Notes under the pieces: generated by a model | What the model saw: only the letters and a program-made list of their open reading frames with translations | Databases searched by the model: none | What the model was told of the DNA's origin: nothing | NCBI GenBank assembly: GCA_022844485.1 | Contig: JALHLQ010000014.1 | Span: 38,383-102,382 of the forward strand | Source: Xanthobacteraceae bacterium | GTDB taxonomy: Bacteria > Pseudomonadota > Alphaproteobacteria > Rhizobiales > Xanthobacteraceae | DNA length: 64,000 nucleotides | Direction: 5' to 3' | In this document: piece after piece, positions 24,335 to 36,452 of the stretch | How positions within the stretch are numbered: the first letter of the stretch is position 1 | How the letters are laid out: each line of letters begins with the position of its first letter | Position numbers and translations under genes: made by a program

Positions 24335-24691
24335 ATGAAAAAGAAACTCGATTGCTATCTGCGCTCATACCGCCGCCGCTGGGGGCTCACGCAAGACGAA
24401 CTTGCAAGGCTGTTGGGCTGCAAGACCGGCGCGGTCATTTCCCGCCTTGAGCGTGATGGACGGAAGCCAAGCCTCGAAAACGCCTACGCGCTTGAAGTCA
24501 TATTTGGCACCGCGCCGATAGAACTATTCCCTGGCCTTCACGCCAAGATCAGTAAAAACGTGATTACACGAATGCGCGACTTGTACGACGAGTTGCAAGG
24601 CGACTCGTCTAAGGCCATTCGCCTCAAGCTCGATTTCTTCGAAGAGGTATTCTCGCGAATGCAATCGCGCCGCAAAACCAACGGTGTATGA
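24335..24691 (+). CDS. XRE-family transcriptional regulator
   Basis: 118 residues from the ATG at 24335. Residues 1-60 form a helix-turn-helix (YLRSYRRRWGLTQDELARLL, then TGAVISRLERDGRKPSLENAYALEVIF). The rest is a short helical region (MRDLYDELQGDSSKAIRLKLDFFEEVFSRMQ), possibly for dimerisation. The ATG lies six bases after TTGACA and has no ribosome site, so leaderless translation or a longer upstream start is possible. Its stop overlaps the next gene's ATG (ATGA), so the two are one operon. It may regulate the neighbouring island genes. Confidence 0.7.
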   Translation: MKKKLDCYLRSYRRRWGLTQDELARLLGCKTGAVISRLERDGRKPSLENAYALEVIFGTAPIELFPGLHAKISKNVITRMRDLYDELQGDSSKAIRLKLDFFEEVFSRMQSRRKTNGV

Positions 24692-25212
24692 AAGCTCGAA
24701 AACGCTACAATTTGGTGTTGGCCATCTACCCGAGCACGCGCGGATTCGCATTCGTTGTCTTCGAAGGCCCGCTCTCACCGGTCGATTGGAGTGCACGGGA
24801 GGTTCGCGGGCGAAATAGGAATCAGCGATGTCTCGTCGGCATCGCGGCTGTTCTGGAACGATACCAACCGGACGCGCTGGTGTTGCAAGACATGTCGCTT
24901 ACCGGAACCCGCCGTGCGCACCGGCTGAGGGAACTCAACGCCTGTATTGGTGAGCTAGCCGATAAGCGAAGTGTTCCGGTCTTTGCCTACTCACGCGCCC
25001 AAGTACGGAAAGCGTTTGAGCCGTTCGGTCTCACCAGTAAGCATTTTATTGCCGAAACCATCGCAAAGCATATTCCCGCATTTGATCGACATTTGCCGCC
25101 GGCCCGCAAGGCATGGATGAGCGAAGACGCCCGCATGGGCATCTTCGACGCGGCGGCACTGGCGTTGACATTCTTTCAAAGTGCAGCCGGCGGAGGACAA
25201 GAAGCCGGATAG
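24688..25212 (+). CDS. RuvC/RNase H-fold protein with degenerate active site
   Basis: 174 residues with the layout of RuvC-type resolvases: first strand LVLAIYPSTRGFAFVVFE, then LVLQDMS and a long helix, and a C-terminal DARMGIFDAAALALTFF. In RuvC the first strand carries DxG and the second E; here Tyr stands where the first Asp should be and Gln-Asp at the second. So it has the fold but probably not the usual activity. It overlaps the XRE gene by four bases. The role is unknown; a structural DNA-binding or nuclease-inhibitor role is possible. Confidence 0.55.
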   Translation: MKARKRYNLVLAIYPSTRGFAFVVFEGPLSPVDWSAREVRGRNRNQRCLVGIAAVLERYQPDALVLQDMSLTGTRRAHRLRELNACIGELADKRSVPVFAYSRAQVRKAFEPFGLTSKHFIAETIAKHIPAFDRHLPPARKAWMSEDARMGIFDAAALALTFFQSAAGGGQEAG

Positions 25213-25280
25213 GCATCTGCCCGCTCCGCCTCGCAATCCGGCACCTGAATGGTTCGGATGCCGATAGCGAGGAGAAGAAA

Positions 25281-25523
25281 ATGTCCACAATTGTTCTTTC
25301 CAACAAGGGCGCGAAGCTTATGAAGCTTTGCGAGCTGGAGGGCTTTAAGACCCTCAACCATATGCTGCGACGCGCTGCCGCCGACAATGCGTGCCCAGCC
25401 ATCTGCATGACGGAAGGCTGCGACCACACGACTGAGATGGAGCCGGACCAAGATCACGGCTACTGCGAAGCCTGCGGTGGCAACACCATCGCATCCGCGC
25501 TCGTGCTTGCCGGCTGGGTTTAG
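25281..25523 (+). CDS. 80-residue zinc-ribbon-like protein
   Basis: Start ATG at 25281 with GGAGAAG seven bases upstream. The first 45 residues form a helical region with KGAKLMKLCELEGFKTLNHM; then CMTEGCDHTTEMEPDQDHGYCEACGG, a likely zinc-binding pair of Cys motifs. Small proteins of this kind lie beside DUF3768 genes on rhizobial mobile elements. No function known. Confidence 0.6.
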   Translation: MSTIVLSNKGAKLMKLCELEGFKTLNHMLRRAAADNACPAICMTEGCDHTTEMEPDQDHGYCEACGGNTIASALVLAGWV

Positions 25524-25535
25524 GAGGCCGGTATC

Positions 25536-25856
25536 ATGTCGAGTAAGATCGCGCTTCTCAACGACGCATTCCGCAAAACCTTCTCCGGCGGCAAGGTCAT
25601 GATGACCGCCGGCGTCGATGCCCTTCCCGATATGGTGAAGTGCGGGGCACTCCATGAGGTAGCCACCTTCAACGGGTTCAATGAAGACAACGATCCGTAC
25701 GGGGAGCACGACTTCGGCAGTTTCGAGCTTTGTAGTCGAAAGTTCTTTTGGAAAATCGACTACTACGACGACTGCCGTGAAAGTAGCTCAGACGACCCTG
25801 CCGATCCGACGAAGACGACACGCGTACTCACGTTGATGCTCGCTGAGGAATACTGA
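25536..25856 (+). CDS. DUF3768-like protein
   Basis: 106 residues: IALLNDAFRKTF, then GKVMMTAGVDALPD, then VATFNGFNEDNDPYGEHDFGSF and FFWKIDYYDD, followed by VLTLMLAEEY. This matches the small acidic DUF3768 proteins found on plasmids and integrative elements, with the conserved EHDFG core. It starts 12 bases after the zinc-ribbon gene, with AGGAGG upstream of the ATG, and ends in a strong terminator. Function unknown. Confidence 0.7.
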   Translation: MSSKIALLNDAFRKTFSGGKVMMTAGVDALPDMVKCGALHEVATFNGFNEDNDPYGEHDFGSFELCSRKFFWKIDYYDDCRESSSDDPADPTKTTRVLTLMLAEEY

Positions 25857-25880
25857 GCCCCACTTTGGGGCTCTTTCTTT
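25855..25880 (+). terminator. Intrinsic terminator after DUF3768 gene
   Basis: GAGCCCC (25855-25861) and GGGGCTC (25867-25873) pair around a five-base loop, followed by TTTCTTT. The stem starts inside the stop codon. Confidence 0.85.
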
Positions 25881-26096
25881 ACTAAATCACTCACGACCTG
25901 GCCGTCCCCAATCGGGTCTTTAGCTGCGATGAAATCTCTTGCTGTCGCGTTCGCAGCGTCGCGCCGGTTTCCCCACCGCTCAAATTCGTGCCGCAAAAAT
26001 CCGAAAAATGTCTGTGCTTCAGCGCGTTGAACTTGTAAGTTATACGTAATCTGCGGCAGCAGAGGGCCTACGTTCGGGCGTCTAATTGGGGACAAC

Positions 26097-26909
26097 ATGA
26101 AATCACTTGCTGCAACAATTGCGGCTGTCGGCTTGGCTAGTTTGTGTGCATGGCCAGCCGTCGCTGAAGACAAAGACCGCCGATTGGCTGCTGGCGTGCA
26201 AGATAATTCGTGCTTGGTCGAAGAGGCCTATAATCAAGAGGCCGGTGTCGTCCAGCATATCGGTTGCCTCCGCCGGCAAGGTCGCGATTGGTTTTTCAGC
26301 TTCACGCAAGAGTGGCCTATCGGCAGCCAAGCGCATCAGTTTTCCTATACCGTGCCTTACTCTTGGCTGCGTAGCGAAGGGCAAAGGACCCAAGGTATTG
26401 GCGATGTGATGCTGAACTATCGCTACCAGGCAATTTATGAAAGCGCCGCAGCACCAGCCTTTGCACCCCGCGTCAGTTTGATTTTGCCGACCGGAAATTG
26501 GGACAAGGGGACCGGGAATGGCTCGCTCGGCTATCAAGTGCTTTTTCCGTTGAGCAAGATCGTTAGTGATCGCGTGACGCTTCATGCAAACGTGGGTGTT
26601 ACTTCCTACTTCGACGTTCAAGGACGGCAGCCCACGAGTTATCTCGTCGGAGCTAGCGTGATTTACGCCGTCACCCGCGATTTCAATTTAATGCTTGAAT
26701 CCTTACGCGAGTGGAGTGAAAGCGTTAACGAGGCGCGCGAGATCGAGCGGGAAAACAGCTTTACCATTTCGCCGGGCGCACGTTACGCCTTCAACCTCCA
26801 AGCCGGCCAGCTTGTCGTAGGTGCCGGAGTTCCGATTCGTTTTACGAAGGAAAGACCGGACTACGGGATTATGCTTTATACGTCGTTCGAGCATAATTTT
26901 CTAAAGTAG
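26097..26909 (+). CDS. Outer-membrane beta-barrel-like protein
   Basis: 270 residues. A signal peptide is clear (MKSLAATIAAVGLASLCAWPAVAEDKD). The rest alternates polar and aromatic residues as in barrel strands (FSYTVPYSWLR, DVMLNYRYQAIYE, RVSLILPTGNWDKGTGNGSLGYQVLFPLSKIV) and ends in aromatic-rich LYTSFEHNFLK. The middle resembles the MetA-pathway/transporter-type outer-membrane family. It precedes the metal-efflux cluster and may be a porin. GGGGACA lies before the ATG. Substrate unknown. Confidence 0.6.
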   Translation: MKSLAATIAAVGLASLCAWPAVAEDKDRRLAAGVQDNSCLVEEAYNQEAGVVQHIGCLRRQGRDWFFSFTQEWPIGSQAHQFSYTVPYSWLRSEGQRTQGIGDVMLNYRYQAIYESAAAPAFAPRVSLILPTGNWDKGTGNGSLGYQVLFPLSKIVSDRVTLHANVGVTSYFDVQGRQPTSYLVGASVIYAVTRDFNLMLESLREWSESVNEAREIERENSFTISPGARYAFNLQAGQLVVGAGVPIRFTKERPDYGIMLYTSFEHNFLK

Positions 26910-26932
26910 CAGATCATTGCTGCCGGCTCAGT

Positions 26933-27154
26933 ATGGACATACTCACTCTCTTTGGCCTGTTTGCCGTCACCGCTATGCTGATCTTCTACGCGTTAGAGGA
27001 TAGCAGCGCGTGGTACATTCTGGCGTTCGCGGGGGCCTGCGCGCTAGGATCGATCTACGGCTTTCTGCAAGGCGCGTGGCCGTTCGGGCTGGTGGAGGCG
27101 ATATGGGCTGGCGTCGCTGTGTGGCGCTGGCGAGGAAAAGTAAAGAATGCTTAA
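26933..27154 (+). CDS. Small two-helix membrane protein
   Basis: 73 residues with two or three hydrophobic segments (LTLFGLFAVTAMLIFYALE; YILAFAGACALGSIYGFLQG; GLVEAIWAGVAVWRW) and a basic end. It starts 23 bases after the barrel gene and may be co-transcribed. Similar short proteins are common in rhizobia with no known function. Confidence 0.55.
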   Translation: MDILTLFGLFAVTAMLIFYALEDSSAWYILAFAGACALGSIYGFLQGAWPFGLVEAIWAGVAVWRWRGKVKNA

Positions 27155-27268
27155 TGGCCCCAACCCCAAGAAGCGCTTCGCTGGCGTGATCGCGCCAACG
27201 AAGGCCTGAAAGCCCGGCTCGTACAAGAAACAATTCACACTGAGACACTACCCTCAGCATGCGCTGGG

Positions 27269-27297
27269 TTGACCCTGACTTGAGGGTCGACTATCAA
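27269..27297 (+). promoter_or_regulatory. Candidate metal-responsive promoter of the czc cluster
   Basis: TTGACC (27269-27274) and TATCAA (27292-27297) are 17 bases apart. Between them lies the dyad ACCCTGACTTGAGGGT (27272-27287), the usual position for a MerR-type activator or an ArsR-type repressor. MerR-type promoters normally have a 19-20-base spacer, so this is not a perfect match. No regulator gene is visible in the cluster. Confidence 0.4.
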
Positions 27298-27344
27298 ACG
27301 TCGTACGGAGCAATAAATTGTTCCGGGCGTTATATTGTTGCATC

Positions 27345-27731
27345 ATGGACCTCGAACGTATGTTGGCCGGCGCAATCAAAGCGCTACAGTGCACGATGCG
27401 CAGCGCGGCGCTGGCTCGACTCATTGCAGTCGTGTGCGCGGTGGCGATTTTGACCGTTAGCTTTGCTCACAGCGGCCACCAATTTAACCAGCAGATGCCG
27501 ATAATTGCGATGCAGGCGGATACTGGAACCTCGAAAGACCTGCCTGACAGCTCGAAGAAATCGCCTGTCGTTATTGACCACTGTTTCGGCTGCTCGATGA
27601 TTGTCCTGGTCAGCCTGGTTCGGCCGTTCGTTCCACACCGGATAGCGGCCGATTTGCCGACGCGAAATGCCGACAAGGTACGACCCCATCCGTTGGTCGT
27701 CGAAATACCCCCTCCCATAGCCTCGATCTGA
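27345..27731 (+). CDS. Putative periplasmic/membrane-anchored protein at the head of the czc cluster
   Basis: 128 residues. One hydrophobic segment (LIAVVCAVAILTVSFAHS) ends in a His-rich exit (HSGHQFNQQ); a second region has DHCFGCSMIVLVSLV, a CxxC-like metal candidate. No family recognised. The gene starts 48 bases after the candidate promoter and precedes the outer-membrane factor gene, so it may belong to the metal operon, as small leader proteins often do. The ATG at 27345 is a choice; 27318 is also possible. Confidence 0.5.
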   Translation: MDLERMLAGAIKALQCTMRSAALARLIAVVCAVAILTVSFAHSGHQFNQQMPIIAMQADTGTSKDLPDSSKKSPVVIDHCFGCSMIVLVSLVRPFVPHRIAADLPTRNADKVRPHPLVVEIPPPIASI

Positions 27732-27796
27732 ACACGTCTTCGCGGCGCGCGATCTGACTTTGCGCGCTATCGATCGTCTCCGTTCAGGTTGTAAGC

Positions 27797-29089
27797 ATGT
27801 TCAGGCGTTCCCAAATTGCGTGCGTAATCGGCGCGGCAGCCGTTCTGCTTTTTCCGCTTTCGGTGTCAGCCGAATCCCCCGGCGCGCTCACGCTTTCGAG
27901 AGCATTGCAGCGCGCCGCCGCGGCGAATCCGAAGCTTGCTGCCGCCGATCTGAGCATCGGTATTGCGACCGGCAAACGAATTCAAGCAGGCGCGGTGCCG
28001 AATCCCGAAGTGTCGTTCGAACTCGATAACGCATTCGGAACCGGTGACTATGGCGGCCTGCGCTCCGCCGAAACAACCCTCCAGCTCAGCCAGGTGATCG
28101 AGTTGGGCGGCAAGCGTGACGCACGCATCGCAGCCGGGTCGGCCGAACTTGAAAGCGCGCGCTGGGAACGCGCCGCCGTTCGGCTTGAGATTCTTTCCGA
28201 TACGGCAGTGGCCTACTTCAGCGTGCTCAGCGGACAACGTAAAGTTCAAGTATATGACGCGCAGATCGCCGCGCTCGATCGGCTTACGCCCCTATTGCAG
28301 CGACGCGTCGACGCCGGCGCCTCATCGTCCGGTGAGATCGCGCGCGCGCAGGTCGCTGCCGATCTCATACGTGCTGAACGTGAAAGGGCGCGAACGGCTC
28401 TCGCGATTGCACGGCGCGAACTCGCCATACTCATGGGATCCAGTGCTGTGGACTTTGCGTACGTCGTTGGCGATCTCGGCCAAGTCGGACGACCGCCGGT
28501 TTTCGCGACTGTGCTGCGCGGGCTCGATAGTAATCCGCAACTGATCAGATGGACTGCCATCCGGGCGCAAAAAGATGCGGAGCTTTTGTCGGCGCGCCTC
28601 AAGCCGTTTCCGGACTTGAAGGTTGAACTGGGTTGGAAACACATACGGGAACCGACCGAATTCGGTCTGCGGCGCGACAATGCTGTAAAGCTCGGCGCGT
28701 CCATTCCGATCCCGGTTTGGGACCAGAATCTCGGCAGCATCACCGAAGCCCAGGCAGCAAGGGCGAAGGTTGAAGCCGAACGAGCGGCAAGCAAAGCAGC
28801 GCTCGTTCTCACGCTTGCCAAAGCGTACGACACACTTGCAGGAGCTTCGCGAGAAATTGAAATTCTGCGATCTTCGGCGCTGCCAAATGCTCGGAAAGCG
28901 GTCGAAGCGATCGAGAGCGGCTACAGCCAGGGTAGATTTACGCTCCTCGAAGTGCTCGACGCCGAAAGCGCCGCGGCGCAAGCGGCTCTGCGCGAGCTAG
29001 AGGCTTTGGCGAGTTTCCATACATCGGTCGCAACGATTGAAGGGCTGACTGGCGCGCGCCTCGGCCTGAACCGCGAAAGAGGTAGATGA
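27797..29089 (+). CDS. czcC: CzcC-like outer-membrane factor of a metal-efflux RND system
   Basis: 430 residues of the TolC-like outer-membrane efflux family. A signal peptide comes first (ending near VSAES), then two repeats with the family landmarks: ALQRAAAANPKLAAADL, FGTGDYGGLRSAETTLQLSQVIELGGKRDARI, and the second helical repeat with RLKPFPDLKVELGWKHIREP. It forms the exit channel for metal ions across the outer membrane, with the adaptor and pump encoded downstream. The stop overlaps the adaptor gene start. Confidence 0.85.
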   Translation: MFRRSQIACVIGAAAVLLFPLSVSAESPGALTLSRALQRAAAANPKLAAADLSIGIATGKRIQAGAVPNPEVSFELDNAFGTGDYGGLRSAETTLQLSQVIELGGKRDARIAAGSAELESARWERAAVRLEILSDTAVAYFSVLSGQRKVQVYDAQIAALDRLTPLLQRRVDAGASSSGEIARAQVAADLIRAERERARTALAIARRELAILMGSSAVDFAYVVGDLGQVGRPPVFATVLRGLDSNPQLIRWTAIRAQKDAELLSARLKPFPDLKVELGWKHIREPTEFGLRRDNAVKLGASIPIPVWDQNLGSITEAQAARAKVEAERAASKAALVLTLAKAYDTLAGASREIEILRSSALPNARKAVEAIESGYSQGRFTLLEVLDAESAAAQAALRELEALASFHTSVATIEGLTGARLGLNRERGR

Positions 29090-30028
29090 TGCGACTTTCC
29101 CGAAATATCGCCGCTTTGATTCTGGCTTTTATCCTTGTCGTCGGCGGAGCGATCTATCTTCAACAGCCAACGCGTGGAAAGGCTCCTGCCGCCGAGCCTC
29201 ACGGTGCAGCCAAGCATGAAGAAGAAGGGGTGGCGCTGAGCGACGCAAAATTGGAGGCGGCAGGGATCGAGTTGGAAAAGGCCGGCCCAGGCGTGCTGCA
29301 CGATAGTCTGCTTCTTAATGGAATTCTGCAACCAAACCAGGAAACCCTCGTACAGGTCACCCCACGATTTCCGGGTGTTGTCCGAGAGGTCCACAAGAGA
29401 ATCGGTAACCTCGTCAAGAAAGGCGACCTTCTCGCGAAGATCGAGAGCAACCAAAGTCTCACCGTTTACGAACTGACGGCGCCGCTCGAAGGGACGATTA
29501 TCGATCGGCAGGTGGCGCTTGGCGAGCACGTTGGCGAGCAAAAATCGGCGTTTACCATCGCCGACCTGACGAGCGCATGGGTCGACTTTTCGATTTATCG
29601 ACGCGACCTAAGTCGGGTGCGCCTCGGAGATACTGTGTTGATCGATGCAGAGGACGGCGGAAAGAGCATCGAGACCAAGATTTCCTACATTGCACCCGTA
29701 GGCAACAGTGACACGCAGAGCGCGCTCGCCCGCGCGGTCATCAGCAATAAGGACGGCCGACTGCGTCCGGGCTTGTTCGTCACCGGCCGCGTGTTGCTCG
29801 CTGCAAAGCCCGTAAGCATCGCCGTCAAAACGAGCGCGCTTCAAACGTTCGAGAACCGGACAGTTGTGTTCGTTCGCTCAGGTGAAAAGTTCGAAGCCCG
29901 GGATGTCGAGACCGGCGACCGCGATTCCGAGCATGTCGAAATCACCTTTGGGCTTCTCGAAGGCGATTTGTATGCCGCAAAGAACAGTTTCGTCGTCAAG
30001 GCTGAAATCGCAAAGGGGACCGCCAGTC

Positions 30029-30039
<11 letters not shown>
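29089..30039 (+). CDS. czcB: CzcB-like periplasmic adaptor of the metal-efflux RND system
   Basis: 316 residues. N-terminal membrane anchor (NIAALILAFILVVGGAIYL), a barrel-sandwich hybrid (PRFPGVVREVHKRIGNLVKKGDLLAKIES; YELTAPLEGTIIDRQVALGEHV) and a membrane-proximal domain. The C-terminus is SHDH and the region after the anchor has HGAAKHEEE, possible metal-binding stretches. Two ATGs compete; the one at 29089 has GAGG at six bases. It links the outer-membrane channel to the pump. Confidence 0.85.
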
Positions 30040-33597
<3,558 letters not shown>

Positions 33598-33603
33598 GGA
33601 AAA

Positions 33604-33987
33604 ATGATCATGAAATACGCCCTTGCCCTGGTATTCGCATTTGCATTGGCTAGCCCCGCAGTCGCGCAACATGCTCACGGGGCGCAAAAAGGTCCCAATG
33701 GCGGAATGATGGAGGACGTGGCCGGAGTGCATGCGGAGTTGGTGACCTCCGGCACCACGATTATCATCAACATCTTCGACGAGGCGGTTAAACCGGTGGC
33801 GACCAAGGGATTCACTGCCTCTGTTCTTGTTGTTCGTGGGTCCGAGCGCGAGCCGGTCACGCTGACGCCGACGGCCGAAAACGCATTGAAAGGCGATACG
33901 AAGAAGCCGGTCGGCCCTGGCGCCGCGATTACGGTCACGCTGAAGACGGCCGCCGGAAAGTCTGGGCAGGCGAAGTTCAAAATGTAG
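33604..33987 (+). CDS. Small periplasmic protein of the metal cluster
   Basis: 127 residues with a signal peptide (KYALALVFAFALASPAVAQ) and a short His-containing start of the mature protein (HAHGAQKGPNGGMMEDVAGVHAEL). The rest is predicted beta-strand (TSGTTIIINIFDE, GFTASVLVVRG). It follows czcA by six bases and may bind metal in the periplasm. No family recognised. AAGGAAA precedes the ATG. Confidence 0.65.
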   Translation: MIMKYALALVFAFALASPAVAQHAHGAQKGPNGGMMEDVAGVHAELVTSGTTIIINIFDEAVKPVATKGFTASVLVVRGSEREPVTLTPTAENALKGDTKKPVGPGAAITVTLKTAAGKSGQAKFKM

Positions 33988-34016
33988 CAAATTTAATTTT
34001 AGAGCCCGTGATTCGT

Positions 34017-35375
34017 ATGATGTGGCGCAGGACCACCATTCATTGCTTAATAGTCGCGCTTATCGGCATCGCCCCGACGTTCGCCGGAAACAACGCGGCC
34101 AGGGATAAATGTCTGGATGCGCGCAACAACCCCGATCAAACGATCCAGAATTGTACGCCTATCATCGACGGCGCGACAGAAAAGGCTGCCGAGAAGTTTG
34201 CTGCATATTTCCGTAGAGCGCGCGCTCAATTTGCAAAACAAGATTGGGACAATTCCATCGCTGACTACAATTCCGCTATTCAACTGCTCCCCGATGTTGC
34301 CGAGGCTTACAATGAGAGGGGGGCGGCGTATGATCGGAAAGGAGATCGTGAACGGGCTATTTCAGATTACTCCACTGCCATCCGAATCGGTCCAGGCAAT
34401 GCCCTCGCATATGGCAATCGTGGGCTAGCACATTACAAGAATGAGGCTTACGACCTCGCAATAGCCGATTTCGACGAGGCTATTCGTCTCGATCCGCAAT
34501 ATAGCGTTGCTTATAATGGGCGCGGTGTCGCCTACAGTAAGAAAGGCGATCACCGAAAAGCCATTGCTGATTTTACCGAGGCGATCCGTCTGAAGGGCTT
34601 CTATGCGAATGCCTACAACAACCGCGGCATCGCTCATGCCAACATTGGGAACTTCACTCAAGCGATTGCGGATCTGAAGATAGCCGTCCAGATCGAAGAT
34701 AACCCGAAGTTCTACAATGAATTGGCATGGACGTACTTTCGAGCCGGACAAGCGAGGGACGGCCTGCCGTATGCGGATCGTGCCGTGCGTCTAAACCCGA
34801 GTTACGCGAATGCGTATGACACTAGAGGCTCGATCTATGAGGCCTTGGGCGAGCATGCGAGCGCGATCGTAGATTTCAAAAAGGCGCTCTCATTAGACTC
34901 TTCAATTGCGAGCAGCGCGGCAGCGTTAGCGAGACTCGCGCAGAATGATCCAGCGTCGGTCACGTTCTCGGACGTTGTCCGATTTGTCCAGCAACAGGGG
35001 TGGCGCATAAATCTTGGGGATATATGCACAAAAATGGGACTTCCGCAGAGTGGCGATGACTGCTTTTTTCAGCAATTGTCTGTGCAGGAGACGGAAGGAC
35101 GGAGCGATCCACGCGGTTTAAATGTCCCAACCGTTTCTAATACCTCCCCGCCGTACGTTTTAATTTACCATTTTAGTCCTCTGGTTGGCGAATTCTTTGT
35201 CGTTTCCCCTGATGGCGTTCTCATGAGGGCTTTTGTTCGTTTCAAGGGGACTGACTATAGCCGCGTGTCCAACGAAGACGTGAGTGAGGAGTTCAACAAG
35301 GACCTTGCATACTGGACCAAAAACTTCTTTCGCTTGAAGAAAGGCCTCGAAGCGGAGCGGTCTGGGCAGAAATGA
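34017..35375 (+). CDS. Secreted TPR-repeat protein
   Basis: 452 residues. A signal segment (TIHCLIVALIGIAPTFAG) is followed by seven or eight TPR units from about residue 62 to 300 (repeated A-Y-x-N-R-G and A-I-x-D-x-x-x-A-I pattern). The C-terminal 120 residues have a different, Cys-containing domain (ICTKMGLPQSGDDCFFQQ; YVLIYHFSPLVGEFFVVSPDG). TPRs bind proteins in the periplasm. GTG at 34008 and ATG at 34020 are also possible starts. Placement between the pump and the CDF gene is odd, and function is unknown. Confidence 0.75.
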   Translation: MMWRRTTIHCLIVALIGIAPTFAGNNAARDKCLDARNNPDQTIQNCTPIIDGATEKAAEKFAAYFRRARAQFAKQDWDNSIADYNSAIQLLPDVAEAYNERGAAYDRKGDRERAISDYSTAIRIGPGNALAYGNRGLAHYKNEAYDLAIADFDEAIRLDPQYSVAYNGRGVAYSKKGDHRKAIADFTEAIRLKGFYANAYNNRGIAHANIGNFTQAIADLKIAVQIEDNPKFYNELAWTYFRAGQARDGLPYADRAVRLNPSYANAYDTRGSIYEALGEHASAIVDFKKALSLDSSIASSAAALARLAQNDPASVTFSDVVRFVQQQGWRINLGDICTKMGLPQSGDDCFFQQLSVQETEGRSDPRGLNVPTVSNTSPPYVLIYHFSPLVGEFFVVSPDGVLMRAFVRFKGTDYSRVSNEDVSEEFNKDLAYWTKNFFRLKKGLEAERSGQK

Positions 35376-35430
35376 AAGTCGCGGCGCATGAAAATTAACG
35401 AAAGGCGTCAGCGAGTGTAGAGTATACGTT

Positions 35431-36378
35431 ATGACAATACCGCAATCGCCCTCGCACAAAGGCGCTGCTGGGCGCGAGCATGACACTTCGCACTCGCATG
35501 TACCGAAAACGTTTGGGTCCGCTTTTGCTATTGGAATAGCATTGAACGTCACGTTCGTGCTCATCGAAGCCGCTTTCGGCTTTATCAGCAATTCGACGGC
35601 ACTTCTTGCCGACGCCGGACATAATCTTAGTGATGTTCTGGGACTTTTCGTGGCCTGGGGAGCCGCCGTGCTCTCACAGCGGGCTCCGACGACCCGATTT
35701 ACCTACGGCTTGAAAAGCACCTCCATTCTTGCGGCTCTCTTCAACGCAATGTTCTTGCTGGCGGCGGTGGGAGCGATCGGCTGGGAGGCGGTCCAGCGCT
35801 TTGCGCACCCTGAACCAGTGGGCGGCATCACCGTCGTAGTGGTGGCCACCATTGGCATCGCCATCAATGGCCTTACCGCCTGGCTATTCGCTGCGGGGCG
35901 CAAGGACGATATCAACGTTCGGGGCGCTTTTCTGCACATGGCAGCGGATGCAGCGGTTTCCGCCGGTGTTGTCGTGGCCGGTGCCATCATTTTGCTGACG
36001 AACTGGTACTGGGTCGATCCCTTCGTTAGTCTGGTCATCTGCGCGGTCATCATATGGAGCACTTGGGGCCTTCTGAAAGACTCCATCCGCATGTCACTCG
36101 ACGCAGTCCCGCCTGGACTAAGTATCGCCGAAGTCCGCGGCTTCCTCGAAGGCTTGCCGGGAGTTCAGGCGATGCATGACCTCCACGTCTGGCCTATGAG
36201 CACGACGGAAACGGTTCTCACCTGTCATTTGGTAATGCCCGCCGGGCATCCCGGAGACGAATTTCTGATGGATACGACGCACAAACTGAAAGACCGCTTC
36301 CGCATCGGGCACGTCACCCTTCAGGTTGAGATAAGCGAATCGACGGCTTGCGCAATTGCGCCGGATCACGTGGTGTAG
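35431..36378 (+). CDS. czcD: CDF-family metal transporter (CzcD-like)
   Basis: 315 residues with six transmembrane segments. The metal-binding residues of the cation diffusion facilitator family are visible: helix 2 HNLSDVLG preceded by ALLADAG, and helix 5 HMAADAAVSAGVVVAG, with the expected His/Asp pairs. The start is polar and His-rich (REHDTSHSHVPK), likely a metal-buffering tail. A cytoplasmic C-terminal domain follows (GVQAMHDLHVWPMSTTETVLTCHLV). It exports Zn or Cd from the cytoplasm using the proton gradient. Confidence 0.9.
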   Translation: MTIPQSPSHKGAAGREHDTSHSHVPKTFGSAFAIGIALNVTFVLIEAAFGFISNSTALLADAGHNLSDVLGLFVAWGAAVLSQRAPTTRFTYGLKSTSILAALFNAMFLLAAVGAIGWEAVQRFAHPEPVGGITVVVVATIGIAINGLTAWLFAAGRKDDINVRGAFLHMAADAAVSAGVVVAGAIILLTNWYWVDPFVSLVICAVIIWSTWGLLKDSIRMSLDAVPPGLSIAEVRGFLEGLPGVQAMHDLHVWPMSTTETVLTCHLVMPAGHPGDEFLMDTTHKLKDRFRIGHVTLQVEISESTACAIAPDHVV

Positions 36379-36452
36379 CCGCCATCCCCCCTAGAGCAAA
36401 GGACGTCGGAAGGCGTTCGGGTATTAAAACTAAGACATCACCGAGCTTCCCG

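Noticed and set aside
25881..26096. Protein-like reading on the minus strand (AEAQTFFGFLRHEFERWGNR) before the barrel gene
   Set aside because: No start or ribosome site, and it runs into the terminator and DUF3768 gene on the other strand; I cannot exclude a remnant.
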